A stretch of DNA of 64,000 nt. Origin: Candidatus Trichorickettsia mobilis. GTDB taxonomy: Bacteria; Pseudomonadota; Alphaproteobacteria; Rickettsiales; Rickettsiaceae. Position 1 is the first letter of the stretch, and the number at the start of each line of letters is the position of its first letter. The stretch spans positions 992,001 to 1,056,000 of the forward strand of contig NZ_OY728607.1 in assembly GCF_963422225.1 (NCBI RefSeq), written 5' to 3'. Below, piece by piece: positions 1 to 8,849 of this stretch. The notes beneath the pieces were generated by a model. That model was given only the letters and a program-made list of their open reading frames with translations, made no database searches and was not told the origin of the DNA. A program made the translations under genes and the position numbers.

Positions 1-1696
1 ATGTTAAAGTTTGACCAATGGCAGAGGTAGTAAATTTACCCATCTGTTCAGTAAGAAATCGTGAACTTGAAGCTTCGGGGGCATTTAACTTATCTTGTTT
101 AATCAAGTAATCAATATCATGAGTTAAATCCTCGGTGATATCATAACCAAGGGATGTTTTTAACCCTACAGATTTCAAGGTATAATTTTGTTCTACCTGA
201 CCAAAACCTCCACTACGACCACTATGATTTTTAAATACATTACCACTTAGCGATAAATCACGATCAAGAAAATGAGGTTCCGTTAACCCACCATAATAGC
301 TAGTGCTTCTTTTGCCCCCCTGGATACCGGCTGTCAGGTATTTGCCTGTGCCTACCAAGTTACGTTCTATAAATGATAAACGTCCAAAAGCTCCACCAGC
401 AGTATTATAACCAACATCAAAACCAATAGATGCTGTAGATTTTTCTTCTACTTGCAGATTAAGGTCATATTTATCTTTTTTTCTGGTTGGAGTAATCTGA
501 GTATGTATTTTCTCAAAATAGTCAAGGTTACGCAAGTTTTGCTCTCCTTTTTCAAGATAAGAGCGATTGAACAGATCACCTTCAGCAATCCGGAATTCAC
601 GCCTGATGATTTTATCCTGGGTTTTTAGGTTACCCTCAATATTAATTTGTCCAATAAATATCCGATCTGCTTTATCAATTATAAATTTGACATGAGTGAT
701 CCCTAGTTCTTTATTGCTTATATCCGGATATACAGTTATTTGCGGATACCCACGGCTAGCCAAATGAGCAGTAATTTTTTCAGCTATTTTATCAAGAGCT
801 TTCATGTTAAAGATTTGACCGGTTTTGACATTGATCAATTTTGATAGTTGATTGGTATCAACATCTGCAAGTTTATTATCAATGCTAATTTCACCAAAAT
901 TATATTTTTCTCCTTCCTCTATAGAGTAGGTGATAGTAAAATGTTCTTTTGTTTTTGATAATTCGGCTACTGCTGAGATCACCCTGAAATCTGCAAATCC
1001 AACTGATTGATAGAATTCTCTAAGTAATTCCTTATCATATTCTATTCGATCAGGGTCATAAGTGTCATTAGTTTCCAAGAAACGAAACCACCGTGATTCC
1101 TTAGTTAAAACTATAGTACGTAGTTCACCGTCACGATAATTCTCGTTGCCAACAAAATAAATATGTCTGATGCCAGTTTTTGGACCTTCAGCTATATCAA
1201 ATAATACTTTAACTCGTTCATTTTCCTGAGGTATAATTTTTGGTTCTATGATTACTGAAAAACGCCCTGATCTTTTATAAAGTTCCTTAATTCTTTCTAC
1301 ATCAGTTTGAATACTGGCTTTACTTAATGATTCGCCAGCTTGTGTAAGTAATTCTCTGGATAGGACATTGTTTTTAATTTTTGAATTTCCTTTAAAATCT
1401 ACTTTACTGACAAAAGGCGGTTCAGTTACGGTAACCATCAGCGTACCGTTGATAAACTTAATATTTATATCTTCAAACAACTCGGTGGAGTATAGGCTTC
1501 TGATGGCTTCGTTTTGCTTCACTAAGTTATATTCATCACCAATTTTAAAGCCTAGGTAATTTTGAATAGTAGATTGCTCTATCCGCTTATTTCCGACAAT
1601 AGTAATATGATTAATATGATCGCCAGCTGCAAAAGATGAGACGCCATAAAGTATAGTGGTCGTAAGAATTACAATTTTTATTTGGGCTTTAATCAT
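1..1696 (-). CDS. bamA: Outer membrane protein assembly factor BamA (partial, C-terminus beyond the left edge)
   Basis: An open frame of 565 codons runs from an ATG at 1696 to the left edge without a stop. The product starts with a signal peptide (MIKAQIKIVILTTT..., ending near Ala-Ala-Gly) and continues with POTRA-type repeats. The last visible residues, around RFLTEQMGKFTTSAIG, lie in the region where the Omp85 barrel begins. BamA inserts beta-barrel proteins into the outer membrane. The family is usually 750-800 residues long, so roughly 200 residues are missing only because of the window edge. rseP lies directly upstream on the same strand, the usual alphaproteobacterial order. A long hairpin separates the two genes. 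Confidence 0.93.
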   Translation of the reverse strand, partial: MIKAQIKIVILTTTILYGVSSFAAGDHINHITIVGNKRIEQSTIQNYLGFKIGDEYNLVKQNEAIRSLYSTELFEDINIKFINGTLMVTVTEPPFVSKVDFKGNSKIKNNVLSRELLTQAGESLSKASIQTDVERIKELYKRSGRFSVIIEPKIIPQENERVKVLFDIAEGPKTGIRHIYFVGNENYRDGELRTIVLTKESRWFRFLETNDTYDPDRIEYDKELLREFYQSVGFADFRVISAVAELSKTKEHFTITYSIEEGEKYNFGEISIDNKLADVDTNQLSKLINVKTGQIFNMKALDKIAEKITAHLASRGYPQITVYPDISNKELGITHVKFIIDKADRIFIGQINIEGNLKTQDKIIRREFRIAEGDLFNRSYLEKGEQNLRNLDYFEKIHTQITPTRKKDKYDLNLQVEEKSTASIGFDVGYNTAGGAFGRLSFIERNLVGTGKYLTAGIQGGKRSTSYYGGLTEPHFLDRDLSLSGNVFKNHSGRSGGFGQVEQNYTLKSVGLKTSLGYDITEDLTHDIDYLIKQDKLNAPEASSSRFLTEQMGKFTTSAIGQTLT

Positions 1697-1734
1697 ATTT
1701 AATACCAGATTTTATAGAAAGCGTTCAATATTGC

Positions 1735-1821
1735 TGTATCAATTTATCGTGTTGGTTATCCTGAGCGACAAGTTCGGGATGACCTTGTCGCTCAGGATAA
1801 CCAACACGATAAATTGATACA
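1735..1821. repeat. Perfect 38-bp inverted repeat between rseP and bamA
   Basis: Arms at 1735-1772 and 1784-1821 are exactly complementary over 38 bp and enclose an 11-nt loop, TTCGGGATGAC. The loop matches part of the GTCATCCCGAAC repeat found elsewhere in the window. The hairpin lies between two co-oriented genes (rseP upstream, bamA downstream on the minus strand). It has no following T-run, so it is not a classical terminator. It may act as an RNA processing or attenuation structure, or simply be a mobile palindrome. Confidence 0.85.
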
Positions 1822-1836
1822 AGTCTTTGCACACTC

Positions 1837-2904
1837 TCAAAATATTAGACTTTTTATATCATTTGAGACAGAAATTACAATAAGAAAAGTAATAATTATC
1901 ATTCCTGTCTTTAATAAAATATTTTGTATTAGCTGACTTGTAGGCTGCCTGGTGATAGCTTCACATAGTATTATTACTAAATGTCCGCCATCTAATATAG
2001 GTATAGGCAATAAATTAATTAGCCCCAGGTTAATTGACAGCATTGCCACAAATAATATAAAATCCAATATACCTGCCGATAGTGATTTACCTGATTCCTG
2101 CGCAATGGTTAATGGGCCGGAGATTTCGTCAATTGATCTTTTGCCAACAATAATTTGTCCCAACGCTTTAAGTGTAAGTAAAGATATATCTACCACATCC
2201 TGCATAGCTTGATAACTACTTACTAAAACATTCATTTTAATATAAGTTGGATCCTGTTTGCTGGTAATACCAATATAACCAATTTTTATTCTACTATTAG
2301 CGTCGGTTGAGTTGGTTTTTGGAGTAACCATCAATGTTAGCTGTTGGTCATCTCGTTCAATTAACAAAGGAATCTGTTGATTAGCATTGATCATGATAAT
2401 CTTCTGCAACTTGCTAAAATCACTGATACTGTTACCATCTGCTTCGACAATTTTATCTCCTGCTAATAGTCCGCCTGTAGCGGCAGGGGAATCCTGAATC
2501 ACTGTATCTATTATTGCAGGTATTTGTGGCTTGCCAAAATATAAGTAGAAACAGCTGAGGATTAAGATAGCCAACAGATAATTTGCCATAGGTCCTGCAA
2601 CAACTATCAGGAATTTTATATACCAAGGCTTATGGTAAAATGAAAAATCTGGTGCTGCTGATGTAACTTTAGCAGTACTGGTAATATCACGATCACCATA
2701 CATCTTGACAAAGCCGCCTAATGGTATTGCGCAGATTTTCCATCTAACGCCATTTGTATCTATTTTAACAAATAACTCTTTACCAAATCCGATTGAAAAT
2801 TCTTCGATTTTAACGCCAAATGTTTTCGCTATATAATAATGACCAAATTCATGGACAAATACCAATAATCCCATTGCTAATATAAATCCAGTAATTGTAA
2901 GCAT
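1837..2904 (-). CDS. rseP: RIP zinc metalloprotease RseP (site-2 protease)
   Basis: The 355-residue product has the zinc-binding motif HEFGH in its first membrane helix (residues about 18-22). It also has a central PDZ domain around residues 120-190 (including GGLLAGDKIVEADGN) and the second family motif NLLPIPILDGGH near residue 300. RseP is an inner-membrane protease that cleaves anti-sigma factors and signal-peptide remnants within the membrane. Its length is shorter than E. coli RseP (450 residues, two PDZ domains) and matches the one-PDZ alphaproteobacterial form. It is co-oriented with and directly upstream of bamA, suggesting a shared envelope-biogenesis transcript. Confidence 0.95.
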   Translation of the reverse strand: MLTITGFILAMGLLVFVHEFGHYYIAKTFGVKIEEFSIGFGKELFVKIDTNGVRWKICAIPLGGFVKMYGDRDITSTAKVTSAAPDFSFYHKPWYIKFLIVVAGPMANYLLAILILSCFYLYFGKPQIPAIIDTVIQDSPAATGGLLAGDKIVEADGNSISDFSKLQKIIMINANQQIPLLIERDDQQLTLMVTPKTNSTDANSRIKIGYIGITSKQDPTYIKMNVLVSSYQAMQDVVDISLLTLKALGQIIVGKRSIDEISGPLTIAQESGKSLSAGILDFILFVAMLSINLGLINLLPIPILDGGHLVIILCEAITRQPTSQLIQNILLKTGMIIITFLIVISVSNDIKSLIF

Positions 2905-3115
2905 AAATTATATTTTATGTATCTATTTGCGTTGCCAGGAATTATTTAATATTCTATATTACTGAAGTATTACACAATCTCCTCAAGTGTCATGCTGAAT
3001 TTATGCATCTCAGTTAGGTTCTGACGAGATCCTGAAACTTTGTTTGTATAATGAGACCTCGTCACTTTTCTTCACAGAATCTAGCATCAACAATTTGTTT
3101 ATATTTTAATTTATA

Positions 3116-3604
3116 ATGACTATACATAAAATTAATACAAAAACCATAGCTAGAATAGCTGCCATACAGACATTTTATCAATATCAATTGGATAACGACC
3201 ATGATATTGATTTATTAATGAATAAAACTATTGGTTTTTATCAAGATAAGGAATTTCTTTTAGATTTAGATTTAAGTGCAGATAATCGCATTAAAATTAA
3301 ACCAAGTGTCACTTATTTACGAGAACTGGTTAAATTAACGTCGGAGAATATTTCTGTAATTGACCAAGTAATAATTGATCATTTAACCGACAATAATACA
3401 ATGGCTAATTTATCAATATTATTATTGGCATTGCTGCGTATTGCTGTTTGTGAGTTAAAATATTTTCCTGAGATACCACGTAAAGTTATAATTAATGAAT
3501 ATACCGACATCGCTAGTGATATGATCACTGAACACGAAGTTGGGTTTGTCAATTCTATGTTAGATAATATAGCTAAGGACATTAAAATAGTTCAAGAGGG
3601 ATAA
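3116..3604 (+). CDS. nusB: Transcription antitermination protein NusB
   Basis: The 162-residue product is an all-helical NusB-type protein. It has the N-terminal [12 protein letters not shown] segment and the C-terminal hallmark [11 protein letters not shown]...[11 protein letters not shown]. NusB binds boxA RNA with NusE (S10) and promotes antitermination on rRNA operons. The stop codon TAA overlaps the ATG of rlmE by one base (TAATG), so the two genes are translationally coupled. Together they form a small RNA-metabolism operon divergent from rseP. Confidence 0.93.
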   Translation: MTIHKINTKTIARIAAIQTFYQYQLDNDHDIDLLMNKTIGFYQDKEFLLDLDLSADNRIKIKPSVTYLRELVKLTSENISVIDQVIIDHLTDNNTMANLSILLLALLRIAVCELKYFPEIPRKVIINEYTDIASDMITEHEVGFVNSMLDNIAKDIKIVQEG

Positions 3605-4287
3605 TGCTACTCGATCGTAATAAATCAGTGAAACTAAAATCAGCTAGAACTCGTAAAGCTTCTTCGAATCAATGGTTACAACGCCAATTAAATGACCCTT
3701 ATGTAGCGAAAGCAAAGGTTGAGGGATATAAATCAAGAGCAGCATATAAGCTATTAGAAATTCACCATAAATTTAAACTATTTAAACCAGATGCTAAGAT
3801 AGTTGATCTTGGAGCTGCCCCTGGCAGTTGGAGTCAAGTGGCGGCACGAGTATCTAGGTCAACAAAGATAAATCCAAAGTGTAATAATATAGTAGCAGTA
3901 GATTTATTGCCGATGGAAACAATTCCAGGAGTACTATTTATCCAAAAAGATTTTCTTGATGCTGATACTCCAGCAATAATTATAGATAATTTACCTGATG
4001 GTGCTGATGTGGTTATAAGCGATATGGCTGCAAATACTACTGGGCATAATGCTACTGATTATGTACGTACTTTGTATTTATGTGAATGTGCGTTGGATTT
4101 TGCTTTAACTATATTAAATCCAGGCGGACATTTTATATCTAAAGTATTTCGTGGTGGAACAGAGCATGAATTATTGCATAAAGTAAAACAGAATTTTAAG
4201 ATAGTTAAACATTTTAAACCAGCTGCTAGTAGAAAGGAATCCAGAGAATATTATCTTGTAGCATTAAATCGTAAAACTAACTTTTGA
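3604..4287 (+). CDS. rlmE: 23S rRNA 2'-O-ribose methyltransferase RlmE (FtsJ/RrmJ)
   Basis: The 227-residue product has the SAM-binding motif [14 protein letters not shown] near residue 65. It also has [12 protein letters not shown] near residue 140 and the catalytic K-D-K-E pattern (Lys in KSRAAYKL, Asp in VISDMA, Lys in GGHFISKVF, Glu in [12 protein letters not shown]). The enzyme methylates the ribose of U2552 in the peptidyl-transferase A-loop of assembled 50S subunits. It is coupled to nusB by a 1-base stop/start overlap. Length and motif order are those of a normal full-length family member. Confidence 0.94.
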   Translation: MLLDRNKSVKLKSARTRKASSNQWLQRQLNDPYVAKAKVEGYKSRAAYKLLEIHHKFKLFKPDAKIVDLGAAPGSWSQVAARVSRSTKINPKCNNIVAVDLLPMETIPGVLFIQKDFLDADTPAIIIDNLPDGADVVISDMAANTTGHNATDYVRTLYLCECALDFALTILNPGGHFISKVFRGGTEHELLHKVKQNFKIVKHFKPAASRKESREYYLVALNRKTNF

Positions 4288-4326
4288 CTTTTATCATTGA
4301 ATTCTGTAAAACAATTAAGTATAAAA

Positions 4327-4857
4327 CGCCATATTTATGCGTTAAGTTGGATAGACGAAGTTAAACTTTGAGAAGAGCTAGGAGTTCTGAAGTCGAGGAG
4401 CGCAGCGTATACTATATACGTGAGCACCGCAGATCTTCAAGAACGACAACGCCAAAGTTTATGCGTTAAGTTGTTGGATAGACGAAGTTAAACTTTGAGA
4501 AGAGCTAGGAGTTCTGAAGTCGAGGAGCGCAGCGTATACTATATAGGTGAGCAGCACCGCAGATCTTCAAGAACGACAACGCCAAAGTTTATGCGTTAAG
4601 TTGTTGGATAGACGAAGTTAAACTTTGAGAAGAGCTAGGAGTTCTGAAGTCGAGGAGCGCAGCGTATACTATATAGGTGAGCAGCACCGCAGATCTTCAA
4701 GAACGACAACGCCAAAGTTTATGCGTTAAGTTGTTGGATAGACGAAGTTAAACTTTGAGAAGTGCTAGGAGTTCTGAAGTCGAGGAGCGCAGCGTATACT
4801 ATATACGTGAGCACCGCAGATCTTCAAGAACGACAACGCCAATTCTCAAAGTTTAAC
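4327..4857. repeat. Four-copy ~127-130-bp tandem repeat (family E element)
   Basis: The marker GACGAAGTTAAACTTTGAGA recurs at 4354, 4481, 4611 and 4741, giving periods of 127, 130 and 130 bp. Each unit holds the core GCTAGGAG...GGAGCGCAGCGTATAC...GTGAGCACCG...CGACAACGCC. Copies 2 and 3 share a GTGAGCAGCACCG variant, while copies 1 and 4 read GTGAGCACCG. The last copy is closed by a perfect 15-bp inverted repeat (4747-4761 with 4843-4857), so the array looks like an internal expansion of one palindrome-bounded element. It fills most of the 580-bp gap between rlmE and tRNA-Leu, and no gene is seen in it. Confidence 0.92.
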
Positions 4858-4866
4858 GAGTATATC

Positions 4867-4953
4867 GCCCCTGTGGTGAAATTGGTAGACACGGCAGACT
4901 CAAAATCTGCAGCTTTTATTAGTGTGCTGGTTCAAGTCCGGCCAGGGGCACCA
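4867..4953 (+). tRNA. tRNA-Leu (anticodon CAA)
   Basis: An 87-nt cloverleaf with a 7-bp acceptor stem: GCCCCTG at 4867-4873 pairs with CAGGGGC at 4943-4949. The discriminator A and an encoded CCA (4951-4953) follow. The anticodon stem is GCAGA/TCTGC around the loop CTCAAAA, giving anticodon CAA (leucine, UUG codons). The long variable arm (class II tRNA) and the T-loop GGTTCAAGTCC also support tRNA-Leu. It lies 10 bp downstream of the palindromic tandem repeat array. Confidence 0.96.
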
Positions 4954-4985
4954 TTATTGTTTTTTTGGTTCAGCGCCAGTTCTAC

Positions 4986-5516
4986 CTATTTGTGAGCCAT
5001 GACAAACTGATTCACCAGCTTTAAGCTTTTGAGTAATTCAGCCATGAGTTCAGGGGTTAAATCCTCAAAATAATCATCATTGATCTGAACTATCGGAGCA
5101 TTCACGCAAGCGCCCAAACACTCCACCTCAACCAGACTAAATTGTTTATCTGGAGTGACCTCTCCCAAGTGAATCCCTAGTTCATTATGACAAACTTTAG
5201 TAATTTCATCGCTACCACGTAACCAGCATGGAGTGGTGCCACATATTTGTATATGGTGTTTGCCTACTGGTTTTAAATTAAACATAGTATAGAATGTAGC
5301 AACTTCATACACCCTGATAAAAGGTAGATCTAAGAATTTTGCGACATATTCTATAGCTATCTGTGGCAACCATCCACCAATCTGAGATTGTGCTAAATTT
5401 AACAAGGGTAATACCGCGCTTCGTTGCTTACCATCCGGGTAATGGCTGATAATCTCTTGTGCTTTTTGTAAATTATCTTTATTAAAACTAAATTCTAAAA
5501 TTTCGTTTGGGGTCAT
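4986..5516 (-). CDS. nuoE: NADH-quinone oxidoreductase subunit E (24-kDa, 2Fe-2S)
   Basis: The 176-residue thioredoxin-like [2Fe-2S] protein has the cluster ligands in [11 protein letters not shown] and [11 protein letters not shown]. NuoE sits in the NADH-oxidising arm of complex I next to NuoF. Its ATG overlaps the nuoD TGA (ATGA, 4 bases), so it ends the nuoABCDE operon. The partner nuoF is not adjacent; it lies about 36 kb away at 41.1-42.4 kb, the split arrangement also seen in Rickettsia. Confidence 0.96.
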   Translation of the reverse strand: MTPNEILEFSFNKDNLQKAQEIISHYPDGKQRSAVLPLLNLAQSQIGGWLPQIAIEYVAKFLDLPFIRVYEVATFYTMFNLKPVGKHHIQICGTTPCWLRGSDEITKVCHNELGIHLGEVTPDKQFSLVEVECLGACVNAPIVQINDDYFEDLTPELMAELLKSLKLVNQFVMAHK

Positions 5517-6694
5517 CTATCAACCTCGCCAAATACTATATCAAGACTAGAAATAATAGTGACGACATCAGCCATCATGTGTCCTTGTGTCATAAAATTT
5601 ATTCCTTGTAAATGTGCAAAACCTGGAGCTTTAATTCGGCATCTATAAGGTTTATTTGAGCCATCAGCATATAGATATACGCCAAATTCTCCTTTTGGTG
5701 CTTCAACTACTCCATATGACTCTCCATTAGGTACATTATAGCCTTCAGTATATAGTTTGAAATGGTGAATTAACGCTTCCATAGACTCTTTCATATCTTT
5801 TCTTGAAGGAGGAGCAATCTTACCATTGCTGGTTTTAATTGCTCCCTCAGGTATTTGATCAATACACTGCCTGATAATTCGTAAAGATTGATACATTTCT
5901 TCAACCCTGATTAAATATCGATCGTAACAATCACCATTTTTACCAACAGGTACATCAAAATCCATTTCTGCATATACATCATATGGATTAGATTTACGCA
6001 AGTCCCAAGCTATACCTGATCCACGCAACATCGGTCCAGAAAAGCCCCAATCCATTGCCTGTTTCTGACTAACAACCCCAATATCAACAAGTCGCTGTTT
6101 CCAGATACGGTTATTATTTAACAATGCTTCAACATCTTTTAATTTGTCTGGAAATTGTTGCAACCAAGTTTCTATATCTGCTAATAACCCTTCGGGTAAG
6201 TCTTGTGCTACTCCTCCTGGTCTAAAGTAATTGGAATGCATCCTAGAACCAGAAACACGCTCATAAAATTCCATTATTTTTTCACGTTCTTCAAATAGCC
6301 ATAACATTGGCGTAGTGGCACCAACATCAAAAGCTTGAGCGGTGATGTTCATAATGTGATTTAAAATACGAGTTAATTCCGAAAACATAACTCTGATAAA
6401 TTGTGCACGCCTTGGTACTTCACAAGCTAGTAATTTTTCTACCGCTAGTGCAAAAGCATGTTCCTGACACATAGGTGATACATAGTCCAACCGATCAAAA
6501 TACGGAATAGCTTGCATATAGGTTTTATGTTCTATTAATTTTTCTGTACCTCGATGTAATAACCCGATATGAGGATCAGCTTTATTAATAACCTCGCCAT
6601 CAAGTTCTAAAATTAACCTTAACACTCCATGGGCGGCTGGATGTTGCGGACCAAAATTTAAGGTCATATGTTTTAAGGTAATGTCATTTGCCAT
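5513..6694 (-). CDS. nuoD: NADH-quinone oxidoreductase subunit D (49-kDa)
   Basis: The 393-residue product has the conserved N-terminal motif [14 protein letters not shown] and the C-terminal GEVDR ending of the 49-kDa subunit. NuoD forms much of the quinone-binding cavity with NuoB. The length is normal for the family, and it is not fused to NuoC. It overlaps nuoE by four bases. It is separated from nuoC by a 298-bp gap holding two palindromic elements, unusual inside a complex I operon. Confidence 0.97.
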   Translation of the reverse strand: MANDITLKHMTLNFGPQHPAAHGVLRLILELDGEVINKADPHIGLLHRGTEKLIEHKTYMQAIPYFDRLDYVSPMCQEHAFALAVEKLLACEVPRRAQFIRVMFSELTRILNHIMNITAQAFDVGATTPMLWLFEEREKIMEFYERVSGSRMHSNYFRPGGVAQDLPEGLLADIETWLQQFPDKLKDVEALLNNNRIWKQRLVDIGVVSQKQAMDWGFSGPMLRGSGIAWDLRKSNPYDVYAEMDFDVPVGKNGDCYDRYLIRVEEMYQSLRIIRQCIDQIPEGAIKTSNGKIAPPSRKDMKESMEALIHHFKLYTEGYNVPNGESYGVVEAPKGEFGVYLYADGSNKPYRCRIKAPGFAHLQGINFMTQGHMMADVVTIISSLDIVFGEVDR

Positions 6695-6730
6695 ATTTAT
6701 TGCTCAATCGTGGTTTTTAGACTTGTACTT

Positions 6731-6912
6731 TGGAGAGTGTTTGCTGAACTTTGTAATTAAAAATAAAGCCTGTCATTGCGGGGCGTTGTTGAAGCAATCC
6801 AGTAAAACATGTAGTGCATTCCTGGATTGCTTCGATTATAAATAGTCTTGCAATGACGTGGAGGAGTGGCTCACAAAGATGGTTCATATCGTCTCTTTTC
6901 CTTAAACTTAAC
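6731..6912. repeat. Family C palindromic element between nuoC and nuoD
   Basis: The core runs from GTCATTGCG (6772) to CAATGAC (6857) with internal GAAGCAATCCAG and CTGGATTGCTTC inverted copies. The outer segments GAGAGTGT...TGAACT and ATCGTCTCTTTTCCTTAA recur at the other family C copies (8.6, 12.5, 17.7 kb). The element sits inside the nuo operon and carries no gene. Confidence 0.8.
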
Positions 6913-6914
6913 GC

Positions 6915-7032
6915 ATATGAAATCGAAAAGTGCTAGAAAGATCGAAGTTTGCGGAGCGCAACGTAGTTTAACTTACGTGAGCACCGCGATCTTTAGATAC
7001 GGCGACGCAATTTTTGATTTTCATCGAGTATA
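6915..7032. repeat. Family E palindromic element overlapping the nuoC 3' end
   Basis: It has the family E core (GTGCTAG...GGAGCGCAACGTA...TACGTGAGCACCG...GGCGACGC) bounded by imperfect arms around ATGAAATCGAAAA and its complement near 7005-7025. These arms differ from those of the tandem array at 4.3-4.9 kb. The right third of the element lies inside the nuoC reading frame. Confidence 0.78.
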
Positions 7033-7631
7033 CCTGCTTTTTCATCTCCTGGCAGCGGATAATCCATTCCTCCCCCCCATGGGCTACAAAAATCAAACAT
7101 CCTAAATTCTTGCTCAAGCTCTACTGGCTCATAAATCACTCGCTCCAATGATTGATCATATCTAACTTGTAAATGCCCAGTTACGGGAAAATCTTTTCTT
7201 AATGGATGGCCAACAAAACCATAATCAGTAAGGATACGCCGCATATCTGGATTATCAATAAAATTCACGCCGAACATATCGTATATTTCACGCTCATACC
7301 AGGTGGCAGCGCTAAATATCTGGGCAATCGATGACACAGGTTCATCTTCTGCACATTCTAGTTTTAGTAAAAGTCTGGTATTTAATTTAAGACTAAGTAA
7401 ATTATAGACTAGCTCAAATCTTTGATTACGACTGGGAAAATCAGCAGCAAATAAGTCGGTTAGAATGGTAAAACGTAGCTCTTCTGATGTTTTCAAGAAT
7501 AATAACAGGGTTGACAACTGTTCTTTTTTAATTTTATAAGCAATAAAATCTTTTATATCCAGATTTATTACCTGTAGTTGTTTAGTTGCAATAAAATTAT
7601 CAATAATTTTTAATAGTGTTTGTTGTGGCAT
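6993..7631 (-). CDS. nuoC: NADH-quinone oxidoreductase subunit C (30-kDa)
   Basis: The 212-residue product has the 30-kDa subunit signature WYEREIYDMFGV followed by HPLRKDFPVTG. NuoC bridges the peripheral arm of complex I to NuoD. The normal family end lies near MDYPLPGDEKA. The last ~13 residues here (GILDENQKLRRRI) are read from the palindromic element that overlaps the 3' end, so the natural stop seems to have been replaced. It lies 8 bases downstream of nuoB in the nuoABCDE order. Confidence 0.95.
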   Translation of the reverse strand: MPQQTLLKIIDNFIATKQLQVINLDIKDFIAYKIKKEQLSTLLLFLKTSEELRFTILTDLFAADFPSRNQRFELVYNLLSLKLNTRLLLKLECAEDEPVSSIAQIFSAATWYEREIYDMFGVNFIDNPDMRRILTDYGFVGHPLRKDFPVTGHLQVRYDQSLERVIYEPVELEQEFRMFDFCSPWGGGMDYPLPGDEKAGILDENQKLRRRI

Positions 7632-7639
7632 AGCTAAAA

Positions 7640-8161
7640 CTATCCTTTAAATCTGGTAGTACGTCTAATTTTTTTTTGTAATTGTAACACCCCATACAAT
7701 AAAGCTTCAGCAGTTGGCGGACAACCAGGTACATATACGTCCACCGGCACTACTCGATCACATCCACGCACCACAGAATATGAATAATGGTAGTAACCAC
7801 CACCATTAGCGCAACTACCCATGGAGATCACCCATTTTGGATCAGCCATCTGATCATATACTCGACGTAATGCTGGTGCCATTTTGTTGGTTAAGGTACC
7901 AGCGACAATCATTAAATCAGACTGTCGTGGACTTGGCCTGAATAACATACCAAAACGATCTATGTCATAACGGCTGGTTGCTGTTTGCATCATTTCTACC
8001 GCACAGCAAGCCAAACCAAAGCTCATCGGCCACAGTGAATTAGATTGTGCCCAGGCCATTAATTCATCTACTTTACTTAAAACAAATCCCCTATTAGATA
8101 ATTCATCGTTAAACAACAGATCCTGATCTTGCAGGAGGTCACTATGTATATCTTTATTCAC
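7640..8161 (-). CDS. nuoB: NADH-quinone oxidoreductase subunit B (20-kDa, N2 cluster)
   Basis: The product carries the 4Fe-4S N2 ligands: the CC pair in [10 protein letters not shown], the Cys in GSCANGGG and the Cys in [14 protein letters not shown]. NuoB delivers electrons to quinone. A GTG at 8161 is chosen as start because it overlaps the nuoA stop as GTGA and is preceded by AAGGAG about 10 bases upstream. The upstream ATG at 8185 would overlap nuoA by 28 bases and has no ribosome site. With the GTG start the protein has 173 residues. Confidence 0.94.
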   Translation of the reverse strand: MNKDIHSDLLQDQDLLFNDELSNRGFVLSKVDELMAWAQSNSLWPMSFGLACCAVEMMQTATSRYDIDRFGMLFRPSPRQSDLMIVAGTLTNKMAPALRRVYDQMADPKWVISMGSCANGGGYYHYSYSVVRGCDRVVPVDVYVPGCPPTAEALLYGVLQLQKKIRRTTRFKG

Positions 8162-8544
8162 CAGTCTAATGCTCCTTGTTTCCATTCATAGATAAAACCT
8201 ATAGTCAATACCAATAAAAAGAACATCATTGAGAAGAAGCCAAATTTACCAATAGTACCTAAGCTAATAGCCCATGGTACCAGAAAAGTAACTTCAAGAT
8301 CAAAAATAATAAATAAGATCGCTACCAGATAAAATCTGATATCAAATTGTCCACGAGCATCACCAAATGCATCAAAGCCGCATTCATATTCCTTCAATTT
8401 ATCTTTATTTGGTTTTTGTTGTGCCAGTATTACTGGCAACATTATTACTACCAAGGATAAAAATACCGCAACACCAAAAAATATGGCGATAGGCAAATAT
8501 TGTTGCAAAAAATCCGAAGACTGCAATATATGATGCGTTGTCAT
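8158..8544 (-). CDS. nuoA: NADH-quinone oxidoreductase subunit A
   Basis: The 128-residue protein has three membrane helices and the conserved loop [24 protein letters not shown], followed by the [11 protein letters not shown] helix typical of NuoA/ND3. It is the first gene of the nuoABCDE operon. Its TGA overlaps the proposed GTG start of nuoB. The 305 bp upstream hold a family C palindromic element where the operon promoter would be expected. Confidence 0.96.
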   Translation of the reverse strand: MTTHHILQSSDFLQQYLPIAIFFGVAVFLSLVVIMLPVILAQQKPNKDKLKEYECGFDAFGDARGQFDIRFYLVAILFIIFDLEVTFLVPWAISLGTIGKFGFFSMMFFLLVLTIGFIYEWKQGALDW

Positions 8545-8561
8545 ACTATCTTTCTACTCTT

Positions 8562-8768
8562 TTCTCTCACGCTAAAATTGATACAGTTTGTTAATTTATA
8601 CATCGAACTGTATCAATTAAACAAGATCCGTCATTGCGAGGTCACGTATAGTGACCGAAGCAATCCAGTTAGTCGTTCACTTCTTGGATTGCTTTGACTT
8701 CGTCTCGTAATGACGATGTGTATCGTCTCTTTTCTTTACTTGAAGCGTATAATTTGTTGAACACTCTA
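8562..8768. repeat. Family C palindromic element upstream of nuoA
   Basis: The core from GTCATTGCGAG (8630) to CGTAATGAC (8714) has inverted GAAGCAATCCAG and TTGGATTGCTTT. The flanks include TATCGTCTCTTTTCTTTACTTG and GTTGAACACTCT, as in the other copies, plus an inner dyad around GATACAGTT/AACTGTATC. It occupies most of the 305-bp gap between nuoA and the LRR gene. About 80 bp of plain AT-rich sequence remain. Confidence 0.78.
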
Positions 8769-8849
8769 ACTTGGAATACACTTAAATTATATTAATTGAC
8801 GATGAAATTAGCAATGGAAAACAATGTTTATCCAAAACGAAATTATAAA

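Noticed and set aside
2960..3100. Possible decayed GTCATCCCGAAC palindrome upstream of nusB
   Set aside because: GTGTCATGCTGAA and GAGATCCTGAAAC resemble the family, but the arms no longer pair well enough to annotate.
4327..4857. The tandem array as a CRISPR
   Set aside because: Units are 127-130 bp and directly joined, with no short repeat/unique spacer pattern and no cas genes nearby.
4762..4995. Plus-strand open frame covering the last tandem repeat unit and tRNA-Leu
   Set aside because: It reads through the tRNA gene and repeat DNA, has no family similarity, and is a by-product of the repeat sequence.
6866..7105. Plus-strand 79-codon frame in the nuoC/nuoD gap
   Set aside because: It is made of family C and E repeat sequence and is antisense to nuoC.
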